Below are positions 1 through 5,160 of a DNA stretch of 5,160 bases, one piece after another. The notes below the pieces were generated by a model. It was not told the origin of the DNA. It made no database searches and worked only from the letters and a program-made list of their open reading frames with translations. The stretch is from positions 1-5,160 of the forward strand of contig CALBVA010000024.1 in NCBI GenBank assembly GCA_937969125.1, given 5' to 3'. Numbering within the stretch: the stretch's first letter is position 1; each line of letters opens with the position of its first letter. Made by a program: the position numbers and the translations under genes. The stretch comes from an uncultured Verrucomicrobiales bacterium. Lineage in GTDB: Bacteria > Verrucomicrobiota > Verrucomicrobiia > Verrucomicrobiales > Akkermansiaceae.

Positions 1-2
1 GT

Positions 3-122
3 AGCAAGCCGTTGCCGGAAGAGGAGCGCATAATGAAACAGCGCTTGATATTGGGAGCTCGCCTGATTGAAATTGACAAAGCAGAACAAGATGCTGCTGG
101 GCAATCCGCTACCGCCGAGTAG
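3..122 (+). CDS. 3' end of an unrecognised cassette-type gene
   Basis: This is the only frame open from the left edge; it ends at TAG 120-122, and the other two + frames are stopped within the first 35 bases. Thirty-nine codons are visible, with an ATG at 33 that could in principle start a very short gene, but the open frame upstream of it favours the end of a longer protein. The visible part reads as a charged helix (motif RLILGARLIEIDKAEQ). I do not recognise the family. The last 13 codons overlap the left arm of the attC-like repeat at 81-199: the in-frame GAA CAA at 84-89 sits where other sites in this window have the stop TAA CAA, so the C-terminal tail may be site-derived rather than functional. 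No function is proposed. Confidence 0.5.
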   Translation, partial: SKPLPEEERIMKQRLILGARLIEIDKAEQDAAGQSATAE

Positions 123-199
123 TTGAATTTTATGATTATTAAAACCTTTAACTCCTTCGTCGAACTGGCGCCGCCTGTAGTGGATGCCAGAGCATAGAC
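81..199 (+). other. attC-like cassette recombination site (site 0)
   Basis: This is a long imperfect inverted repeat with the layout of an integron attC. The left box is GCAGAAC followed by AAG (81-90). Arm 91-112 pairs with 177-195 as follows: ATGCT 91-95 with 191-195, CTGG 97-100 with 187-190, CA 102-103 with 185-186, TCC 105-107 with 182-184, and CTAC 109-112 with 177-180. G96, G101 and A104 are unpaired, all in the left arm, as expected for the extrahelical bases of an attC L'' arm. The right core CATAGAC (193-199) is a degenerate GTTRRRY box, 7 bases before the ATG at 207. The loop is about 64 nt. Pairing was read by eye; the exact ends and the degree of degeneration are uncertain. Confidence 0.65.
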
Positions 200-206
200 G
201 TCCAAA

Positions 207-647
207 ATGAAGACGCTACTCCTGACACTTGCCATTGTCACATCCCTCATATCCGTCGGTTTAGCGGGTGGTGGTCACTTTGAAGCTGAGATTGTTGCAT
301 TAACCTCAAAAGGCAACGAAGAGTATCGCCTAGAATTGACTCAGTATTCTCTGGCTTACGTGCCCACAAAGGGCATGAAGCCGAAAAGAATAGTTATACA
401 CTTAAGACTTAAGGATGATCTTTTTGGCAAGAATCCGCCTCGCTATGCAACCATTGAAGAATACCGAAAGGCTATTGCATCATTGCAGAAGCAGGCGAAG
501 GTTGGTGGCAGGTTCAAATTTGGAATCATGGCTTCTGGCTATAAAAAAATTGAAGGGAAGAAGAACGAATTTCAGAGCAATGCATTGGCGATACAGGAGG
601 AGCACGGAGGAAACAGAGTGGTATATTCCTTTGCAAAGAAAATCTAA
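207..647 (+). CDS. Small secreted protein of unknown function (cassette gene)
   Basis: The product is a 146-residue protein with a clear Sec signal peptide: Lys2, a hydrophobic core over about residues 3-19, and a plausible signal peptidase I site after Ala20 (GLA|GG). The mature part of about 126 residues is rich in Lys and in alternating beta-like stretches (RIVIHLRLKD, GGRFKFGIMAS), so a small beta-sheet periplasmic or secreted protein is likely. I do not recognise the family. The ATG lies 7 bases after the right core of the preceding attC-like site and no Shine-Dalgarno sequence is visible, which is common for cassette genes. The stop TAA at 645 is followed in frame by GAC TAA; the second TAA belongs to the left box of the next attC-like site. 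No promoter is seen, so expression probably depends on read-through or an upstream promoter. Confidence 0.75.
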   Translation: MKTLLLTLAIVTSLISVGLAGGGHFEAEIVALTSKGNEEYRLELTQYSLAYVPTKGMKPKRIVIHLRLKDDLFGKNPPRYATIEEYRKAIASLQKQAKVGGRFKFGIMASGYKKIEGKKNEFQSNALAIQEEHGGNRVVYSFAKKI

Positions 648-774
648 GACTAACAAGCGGGTGCTGTCCAACAGTCTACCCGCCGTGGAGTCGAAATTAA
701 CTGATGAATAAGAATCTTAATCTTGTTTCGGAGGGGCGCTGCAGGTAGCCTGTGGCAGACCCTAGAGTCTAGCC
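648..774 (+). other. attC-like cassette recombination site (site 1)
   Basis: This 127-bp imperfect inverted repeat begins right after the stop of the upstream gene. The left box is GACTAAC (648-654) followed by AAG. The stem pairs GGGT 659-662 with 759-762, CTG 664-666 with 756-758, CC 668-669 with 754-755, ACAG 671-674 with 750-753, CTACC 676-680 with 744-748, and GC 682-683 with 741-742. G663, T667 and A670 are bulged, all in the left arm, echoing the three bulges of site 0. The right core is TCTAGCC (768-774), a two-mismatch version of GTTAGCC, 5 bases before the ATG at 780. The loop is about 57 nt. The right end is degenerate, so activity is doubtful without a test. Confidence 0.7.
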
Positions 775-779
775 AAAAA

Positions 780-1163
780 ATGGTGCCGAAGCAGACGCCC
801 AGAGACTTTGCCATCAACGGTGATTACGAGCATTTCATAGGTATTCGTCAGACACCGGAAGAGATCTCAGCAATCCATTCGATAGATTGGGAACGTTACG
901 AAGAAAATGGATTAGGCTCAGCCGCTATTGCGGGTTTTCATCTCAGCTCAGGTGGGTATTACATGCTGCGCGATCTTTATCAGGCTCTCATTCCAGCTAC
1001 GACGTTGATGCTTCTTAATGGATCTGAGCATCTTGAACAGGCGGTAGAAGATGTTTGTGATGAATTCGGATTTTCTGGAGAGGACATTATTTGGACATCC
1101 GAATTCTTGAACTCCGATTTAATCCGGGGCGGAGCGAAAGACCCTAAACTTCCAAACGGCTAA
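780..1163 (+). CDS. Acidic protein of unknown function (cassette gene)
   Basis: The product is a 127-residue soluble, acidic protein with no signal peptide or membrane segment. I do not recognise the family. Visible stretches are NGDYEHFIGIRQTPEEISAI near the N terminus, a mixed hydrophobic middle (YYMLRDLYQALIPATTLMLL) and an acidic C-terminal part containing DVCDEFGFSGED. The frame stays open back to a TTG at 723, but I chose ATG 780 because the segment 741-774 forms the right arm of the attC-like site and cassette genes normally start just after it. The 19 extra residues of the longer form would be encoded by recombination-site DNA. The stop TAA (1161-1163) lies inside the left box of the next attC-like site, GGCTAAC. 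No Shine-Dalgarno sequence is evident before 780. Confidence 0.7.
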   Translation: MVPKQTPRDFAINGDYEHFIGIRQTPEEISAIHSIDWERYEENGLGSAAIAGFHLSSGGYYMLRDLYQALIPATTLMLLNGSEHLEQAVEDVCDEFGFSGEDIIWTSEFLNSDLIRGGAKDPKLPNG

Positions 1164-1287
1164 CAAGGAGGTGGTGGACAACCGGATACAGCGCCAGAGT
1201 TTTCGAAGGCCAGCTTGCTTCGGCGTGAATGATTTGGTATTCAACAGTCATCAGGCGTCAATGTATCCGGCGCCACACCTTTAACGG
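1158..1287 (+). other. attC-like cassette recombination site (site 2)
   Basis: This roughly 130-bp inverted repeat starts at GGCTAAC (1158-1164), whose TAA is the stop codon of the upstream gene, followed by AAGG. AGGTG 1169-1173 pairs with CACCT 1276-1280, TGG 1175-1177 pairs with CCA 1273-1275 leaving G1174 bulged, and after a small internal loop CCGGATACA 1182-1190 pairs perfectly with TGTATCCGG 1262-1270. GCGCC 1191-1195 faces GGCGT 1254-1258 across a CAA bulge. The right core TTAACGG (1281-1287) is degenerate relative to GTTAGCC. A smaller hairpin, CGAAG 1204-1208 with CTTCG 1218-1222, lies in the terminal loop. The next gene starts 14 bases after the repeat. Confidence 0.7.
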
Positions 1288-1300
1288 CTCGACATAAAAG

Positions 1301-1774
1301 ATGTGCTTCGTGCTCTACATGGCAGCTCCAAGGTCTTTGCCTCTCATTAAGTGGGATGAAAAGAATCCGGCTTTGCACATCGAGGAGTTAGGCGAAGGCG
1401 AGTTAGAAGTGCAGAAGCACTTTTCTCTGCCATATTGTTACCACGTTGGTTCTGACACGTTCTGTGGCTGTGGATTCCGTAACGCGAGTTATCAGAACGG
1501 CTCATGGCCGGATGAGGAGTGGCAGCCAGATGATTTTGATGAGGATGGAGACATGCAGGCGATGCATGAGCAGCTCACAAGGTTTCTTCGTCGACAGCTC
1601 CGACCTGACGACGCTGTCGAGTTCTATGGACTATGGGAAGATGACTTGAGTTTGTCGTCTCTTTCAGACCTCCAGATCGAGTTGCCACGGCTAACCGAGA
1701 GTGAATTTTTCTTCCGGGATCGGGGCCGATACAGAATCGATCAAGTCGAACAAGGCATCGTTCCCAATCCATGA
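1301..1774 (+). CDS. Conserved hypothetical protein with MCFVLY start and CGCGFR motif (cassette gene)
   Basis: The product is a 157-residue cytosolic-looking protein. The N terminus MCFVLY, a WDE motif near residue 18 and the CGCGFR motif at residues 55-60 match, from memory, a family of hypothetical proteins seen in environmental bacteria; I know of no assigned function. Cys2, Cys46, Cys55 and Cys57 could bind a metal or be redox-active, but that is speculation. The middle is very acidic (residues 71-84). The conserved MCFVLY supports the ATG at 1301 over the internal ATG at 1319. The last 8 codons (from GAA 1748) lie in the next attC-like site: the in-frame GTC GAA CAA at 1745-1753 differs by one base from GTC TAA CAA, so the original stop may have been lost and the protein extended to TGA 1772-1774. 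Confidence 0.8.
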   Translation: MCFVLYMAAPRSLPLIKWDEKNPALHIEELGEGELEVQKHFSLPYCYHVGSDTFCGCGFRNASYQNGSWPDEEWQPDDFDEDGDMQAMHEQLTRFLRRQLRPDDAVEFYGLWEDDLSLSSLSDLQIELPRLTESEFFFRDRGRYRIDQVEQGIVPNP

Positions 1775-1871
1775 CCCGCGCTTGAGTTTGTCGGAGCGCT
1801 CTGTAGCTTGTGAGTGACTTCCCGTTTCAACATCATCAGGCAATTCTGGTCATGGATGGGAAAATTTAGAC
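1745..1871 (+). other. attC-like cassette recombination site (site 3)
   Basis: This is a 127-bp inverted repeat, the same length as site 1. The left box GTCGAAC (1745-1751) fits RYYYAAC with one mismatch and is followed by AAGG. The long arm 1761-1776 (TTCCCAATCCATGACC) pairs with 1848-1862 over 15 perfect base pairs, with one unpaired A in the left arm at 1766-1767. The right core TTTAGAC (1865-1871) fits GTTRRRY with one mismatch. The ATG of the next gene follows 4 bases later. Its left part overlaps the 3' end of the upstream gene, whose TGA lies in the stem. Unlike sites 0 and 1 it has only one bulge, and the spacers between box and arm are unequal (9 versus 2 bases). Confidence 0.7.
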
Positions 1872-1875
1872 GTTG

Positions 1876-2256
1876 ATGAATATGAATCCCACCACTAGCT
1901 CTGGACGTTCGGTAACAATCGACCAGCTTCTCGTTCAGAGAAGTGACCTTGGATTTTTGGAGGGCGAAGAGGCTCTCATTCGCGCTCAGGTTATCCAAGA
2001 TGTCGCCAAGAATGCTCGGCGACATTTCGGGGAAGGTTCGGGCTTCCATCTGCAGTATCCCAATACGGATTATTTGCCCGAGTTTCTTGTGATTGCAGAT
2101 TTATCCTGTCTTGATCCAGTGACTAAGGGGGCGGATTGCTCGTCTCTCTTATTCGCTTGGTTTACCGATTCACCTTTCAGCGAGCATGCTCAAGAGCTGA
2201 TAGAGAGGCTAGTTGTCTTTGATTGGGAGCACCACGCTGTCGATGGCTATTACTAA
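1876..2256 (+). CDS. Hypothetical protein of unknown function (cassette gene)
   Basis: The product is a 126-residue protein with no signal peptide. I do not recognise it. The first half looks helical (EEALIRAQVIQDVAKNARRH), the second half mixed with acidic and aromatic patches, ending in VFDWEHHAVDGYY. The ATG at 1876 follows the attC-like core by 4 bases; a TTG at 1873 and an ATG at 1882 are alternative starts in the same frame. No Shine-Dalgarno sequence is evident. The stop TAA is at 2254-2256. Downstream, the expected complete attC is missing: only a possible left box (2265-2274) is present before the transposase region. If this is a cassette, its 3' recombination site has been broken, so it could no longer be excised cleanly. 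Confidence 0.7.
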   Translation: MNMNPTTSSGRSVTIDQLLVQRSDLGFLEGEEALIRAQVIQDVAKNARRHFGEGSGFHLQYPNTDYLPEFLVIADLSCLDPVTKGADCSSLLFAWFTDSPFSEHAQELIERLVVFDWEHHAVDGYY

Positions 2257-2264
2257 TCGAAGAA

Positions 2265-2284
2265 GCACAACAAGATTAAATGAG
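2265..2284 (+). other. Possible left half of a fifth attC-like site, cut by an IS
   Basis: GCACAAC (2265-2271) matches the RYYYAAC left box with one mismatch and is followed by AAG, as in sites 0 to 3. No right arm complementary to the following bases is found before the transposase gene. The junction with the insertion sequence would lie near 2275-2285. This rests on a short motif and on its position after a cassette gene. Confidence 0.3.
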
Positions 2285-2330
2285 AAGGCAGTGATGGCGC
2301 ACGTGCGTCGTCTGGTAAGATCACTGCCTT
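2285..2330 (+). promoter_or_regulatory. Perfect 11-bp inverted repeat abutting the transposase ATG
   Basis: AAGGCAGTGAT (2285-2295) is the exact reverse complement of ATCACTGCCTT (2320-2330), with a 24-nt loop that contains the perfect palindrome CGCACGTGCG (2298-2307). The right arm ends at the base before ATG 2331. In RNA this hairpin would occupy the ribosome-binding region. It could limit transposase translation from read-through transcripts, or be part of the structured non-coding end of an IS110 element. The sequence cannot decide between these. Confidence 0.6.
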
Positions 2331-2681
2331 ATGAAAAAACAGCCCACAATTACTATTGGCATCGATCTCGGCGACTTGAAACATGCGATCTGCGTTTTGG
2401 ATGCAGATGGAGAGGTCTTGGAAGAGCGCACGATGACGAACCATCGAGAGAGTGTGCGCCGTCTCGCTCAGAAATATCCCGGAGCCAGGGCGGTTTTCGA
2501 GGTGGGGATGCACAGTCCTTGGACGAGTCGTTTCCTGACTGAATTAGGTCTGGAAGTCCTTGTCGCCAATGCCCGGAAACTCCGCGCGATCTATCAAAAT
2601 AATCGCAAAAGCCCTGAGTCGGCGATTGTGGCCGTCTCTCTGCGGAGGCTTGGGTCACGGTTCATAGCTCCCTTGGTTTAA
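2331..2681 (+). pseudogene. Truncated IS110-family transposase (N-terminal DEDD domain only)
   Basis: Residues 6-94 clearly match the N-terminal RuvC-like domain of IS110-family DEDD recombinases: GIDLGD with catalytic Asp12, FEVGMHSPW with catalytic Glu57, then ANARKLRAIYQNNRKS. Family members continue with an acidic D-x-x-D segment, then a helical region and the C-terminal Transposase_20 domain with its active-site serine, reaching roughly 300-400 residues. Here homology stops after Ser94 (base 2612). The frame then runs through 22 unrelated residues to TAA 2679-2681, for a total of 116 residues. Neither of the other + frames after 2612 resumes the family sequence, so this looks like a deletion or rearrangement junction rather than a simple frameshift. 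The product lacks two catalytic acids and the serine domain and should be inactive. Confidence 0.85.
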
Positions 2682-2739
2682 GTTTGTGTGCTCTTGCTGA
2701 TTGACTGATGTCATCATTTTTTGGTTTTCTGATCATGCC
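2613..2739. other. Junction and leader between IS remnant and vgrG
   Basis: This 127-base stretch starts where IS110 homology ends and runs to the vgrG start. Its first half encodes only the non-homologous tail of the transposase frame. Its second half is T-rich, with a small palindrome TGATGTCATCA (2707-2717) followed by a T run. I see no convincing -35/-10 pair, no Shine-Dalgarno sequence before 2740 and no right end of the insertion sequence. Confidence 0.4.
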
Positions 2740-5160
2740 ATGAGCAAGATGACACAGGAGTTCAAGGAGTTGCAGCTGACGACCTCTCTGGGTAGCGAGG
2801 TTCTGATGATTGAAAGGATTTCCGGTTCGGAGAGGCTGGGGCAGCCATTTGAATTTTTGCTTTCGGCTGTTTGTGAGAAGGATTCCTTTGCCTTTGATGA
2901 TCTCGTGGGCACCCGGGCTTCGGTGAAGCTGAAGCTGCGGACGAAGGGCGCGGCTGAGGTTCGATACTTCGATGGTTACATTTCACAGCTCTCCCATTCG
3001 GGATACAGCGCGCAGGGGAATTCACGCTACGAGCTGGTTCTCGTACCTTGGGTCTGGTTCCTGGCCCAGCAGGCGAACTGCCGAATCTTTCAAAATCAAA
3101 CCGTTCCGGAAATTCTGGAAGCGGTTTTTAAGGGGCACGGCGAGTCCAATTTCGAGCTGAAGCTCAATGGTTCTTATCCGGCGCGGACTTACTGCGTGCA
3201 GTATCGCGAGACCGATCTGAACTTCGCGCAGAGGCTGATGGAGCATGAGGGGATTTATTACTTCTGGGTCCACGATGAGTCCGGCCACCGGATGGTGATT
3301 TGTGATGATATGTCGATCCATCAACCCGTGCCGGGTTTCGGGGAGCTCTTTTACCGAGCGGATGGCGGGATGAAGGATCGGGACTTCATTAATAGCTGGA
3401 AGGTTAGTCATCTCGTGACGCCGGCCTCGTATGCTGTGAATGGCTACAACTTCGAGTCGCCCAATCCCTCCCCAAACACGAAGCTCCTTTCACGCGATGA
3501 AAAGCTCCATGAGCACGCTGCTGGGCGTCACGGGATTTATCACTATACGGGTGACTACCTCGAGCGGACGGAAGGGGAACGGCTTTCCGAAATTCGTAGG
3601 GAGGAGGCGCAGGTCGATTCGCGAACGGTGGTCTTTCAGAGTAACGCCCGTGGACTGTGCGCCGGAGCGACAATCACTCCTCTCGAGGTGCCTCGTGAGG
3701 ATCAGAGCGGACAGGAATTTTTGGTAGTCGCGGCCTCATTCCATGCTAGCAGCGGCTCGTTCGGGAGCGGAATGGGTGGAGGCGAATCCGGATACGAAAG
3801 CACTCTCAGCGCGATTCCGGTGGAAGGATGTGTCTTCCGTCCGAAGAGGTCCGCATTGATCCCCAGAATGCAAGGGGTCCAGACAGCGATGGTCACCGGG
3901 CCTGAAAATGAGGAGATTTTTGTCGATGAATATGGCCGGGTAAAGGTGCAGTTCCATTGGGATCTTGAAGGAGAATACGACGATGGCACCTCATGCTGGA
4001 TCCGAGTGGCGCAGGTGTGGGCTGGATCAGGCTGGGGCGGAATGATGATCCCCAGAGTGGGGCAGGAAGTCATTGTCGATTTCATTGAGGGAGATCCGGA
4101 TCAGCCCATCATCACTGGACGGGTTTACAATGGTGACCATCCAGTCCCTTACGAGCTGCCAAAGGAGAAGACCAAGACCACCTTTAAGTCCAACTCCACT
4201 CCGGATGGTGGGAAGGGGCACAATGAGTGGCGCTTCGAGGATAAGAAAGGGAAGGAACAAATTTACGTCCATGCCCAAAAGGACATGGACCAGCGGGTGC
4301 GGAACGTCCTACGTGAAACTACTTATGCTAGCCGCCACGAGTTGACCGGTTGGTATAAGGGGGAGGATGAGCACGGCGGCAGCCGCTACGTCACTGATAA
4401 TTCCGAACGTCATGAGCTCATCATGGATAAGGCCATGGTGGAGGTTGGGAAGGTGGTCAATGTGATCCATCATGAGGATCTCCTGTCCTATCACGAGAAG
4501 AACAAGCTGGTCTTCGCTCGCGAAAGCTACCGCCTGAGTTCCGAAGGGGCGGTGGTCTTGGAGACGACCCAAAACATTGCCCTAAAAGCCCAAACCGATC
4601 TCAAGATGCAGGGGCTGGGCTCCGTCCACCTTGGTGGTAATTCCGTGACGGTCGATGGGCACTCGCTCACGCTGCGGGGCGGGGGAGCATTTATCAAACT
4701 GGACGCCATGGGCATCACGATGCAGGGCGTGATGGTTAAGGTGAACAGCGGGGGAGCTTCTATGGGGGCTCAGGCTCCTGAGTCGAATTCAGTCTTCGAG
4801 CCGGAGCAGCCGATCCCCGCGTCTGCAGCGGTGGAATCACTGGGAGGTGGTAAGAAACGATACCGCTCCGGCGGTCGCCGCTCTCCTTTCCCGCCTCCGG
4901 GCGGATGGGATCAGGCTGATGACTACCAGCCGCTTCCTGATCGCCCGCCCGCGCCGCCGCCGGAGGATGATGAGCCACCAATCCCTCCTCCCCAGCCGGT
5001 TTCGCCGCGGCCTTGCGGGATCGAGACCCTGGAAGTCACCTGCAGTCACGGATCGCGGAAGGCCGATGGCTATCTCGCTATTGTCGCAACTCCCACTGTG
5101 ACGGCGACTGACCGAATCACCTACAATGTCGGGCCCAATTTTTCTCTGGGGATTTCAGAG
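2740..5160 (+). CDS. vgrG: Type VI secretion spike protein VgrG with C-terminal extension (partial)
   Basis: VgrG (TssI) forms the trimeric spike at the tip of the T6SS tube and carries effectors into target cells. The frame is open for 807 codons and continues past the window edge. Residues about 10-340 match the gp27-like Phage_GPD base domain (FEFLLSAV, YRETDLNFAQRLMEHEGIYY). Residues about 378-470 are the gp5-like OB fold (DEYGRVKVQFHWD, SCWIRVAQVWAGSGWGGMMIPR, GDPDQPIITGRVYN). Residues 496-517 (EWRFEDKKGKEQIYVHAQ) begin the beta-helix needle, which runs to about 675. A basic stretch (703-714) and a proline-rich linker (715-758) follow, then a new domain starting near Cys759 with LEVTCSHG (765-771). 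Usual VgrGs end after the needle, at about 600-700 residues, so this is an extended form. ATG 2740 is the first start; ATG 2749 is an alternative. The base composition is visibly more GC-rich than in the cassettes. Confidence 0.95.
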   Translation, partial: MSKMTQEFKELQLTTSLGSEVLMIERISGSERLGQPFEFLLSAVCEKDSFAFDDLVGTRASVKLKLRTKGAAEVRYFDGYISQLSHSGYSAQGNSRYELVLVPWVWFLAQQANCRIFQNQTVPEILEAVFKGHGESNFELKLNGSYPARTYCVQYRETDLNFAQRLMEHEGIYYFWVHDESGHRMVICDDMSIHQPVPGFGELFYRADGGMKDRDFINSWKVSHLVTPASYAVNGYNFESPNPSPNTKLLSRDEKLHEHAAGRHGIYHYTGDYLERTEGERLSEIRREEAQVDSRTVVFQSNARGLCAGATITPLEVPREDQSGQEFLVVAASFHASSGSFGSGMGGGESGYESTLSAIPVEGCVFRPKRSALIPRMQGVQTAMVTGPENEEIFVDEYGRVKVQFHWDLEGEYDDGTSCWIRVAQVWAGSGWGGMMIPRVGQEVIVDFIEGDPDQPIITGRVYNGDHPVPYELPKEKTKTTFKSNSTPDGGKGHNEWRFEDKKGKEQIYVHAQKDMDQRVRNVLRETTYASRHELTGWYKGEDEHGGSRYVTDNSERHELIMDKAMVEVGKVVNVIHHEDLLSYHEKNKLVFARESYRLSSEGAVVLETTQNIALKAQTDLKMQGLGSVHLGGNSVTVDGHSLTLRGGGAFIKLDAMGITMQGVMVKVNSGGASMGAQAPESNSVFEPEQPIPASAAVESLGGGKKRYRSGGRRSPFPPPGGWDQADDYQPLPDRPPAPPPEDDEPPIPPPQPVSPRPCGIETLEVTCSHGSRKADGYLAIVATPTVTATDRITYNVGPNFSLGISE

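Noticed and set aside
657..683. Local hairpin GCGGGT/ACCCGC resembling a terminator after the first complete gene
   Set aside because: There is no T run after it, and the larger attC-like fold using 741-762 explains the same bases better; it may be an alternative fold.
723..779. TTG start at 723 with a GGAGG-like sequence at 730-734 for the second complete cassette gene
   Set aside because: The GGAGG lies downstream of the TTG and the segment forms the right arm of an attC-like site; ATG 780 just after the site fits cassette layout better.
144..1285. Nine-base repeat ACCTTTAAC at 144-152 and 1277-1285
   Set aside because: It falls in the loop of one attC-like site and at the right end of another, so the positions are not equivalent; probably chance.
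2613..2678. Possible frameshift restoring the IS110 transposase in another frame
   Set aside because: The other two + frames are stopped at once or read as sequence unlike the family, so a junction is more likely than a frameshift.
2701..2730. TTGACT (2701-2706) as a -35 box for vgrG
   Set aside because: No acceptable -10 sequence is found 16-18 bases downstream.
2762..5101. Several open frames on the minus strand and in other + frames across the vgrG region
   Set aside because: They overlap a clearly recognisable VgrG coding frame and have low-complexity, Arg/Pro/Ser-rich sequences typical of shadow frames.

Overview
The window has three parts: a row of small gene cassettes (about 1-2284), a broken IS110-family transposase (2285-2681), and a large type VI secretion VgrG gene that runs off the right edge (2740-5160). 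All genes lie on the + strand. The mix suggests a Gram-negative environmental bacterium. From memory of similar cassette sequences I lean towards Verrucomicrobiota or Planctomycetota, but nothing in the window proves the phylum.

Cassette region: five short genes of unrecognised function (the first is only a 3' end) are separated by four long imperfect inverted repeats at about 81-199, 648-774, 1158-1287 and 1745-1871. The repeats are 119-130 bp long. Each starts at or just before the stop codon of one gene with a (T/G)AACAAG box and ends a few bases before the start codon of the next. In the two best cases three bases are bulged out, all in the arm next to the upstream gene. This is the architecture of integron attC sites. 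I read the region as a stretch of integron cassettes, or an integrase-less attC cluster. No integrase gene is visible. A (T/G)AACAAG-type box follows the last cassette gene, but no matching right arm is seen, because the transposase begins there.

Transposon remnant: a 95-residue N-terminal part of an IS110-type DEDD recombinase is intact in sequence. It loses homology just before the expected third and fourth acidic residues and ends in an unrelated tail. A perfect 11-bp inverted repeat directly abuts its ATG.

T6SS region: vgrG encodes a gp27-like base, a gp5-like OB fold and a beta-helix spike. A basic and proline-rich linker follows, then a cysteine-containing C-terminal domain that is cut by the window edge. 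It is probably a specialised VgrG carrying an extra domain. The cassettes and the T6SS gene seem to be separate units joined by the IS remnant; nothing shows that they work together.
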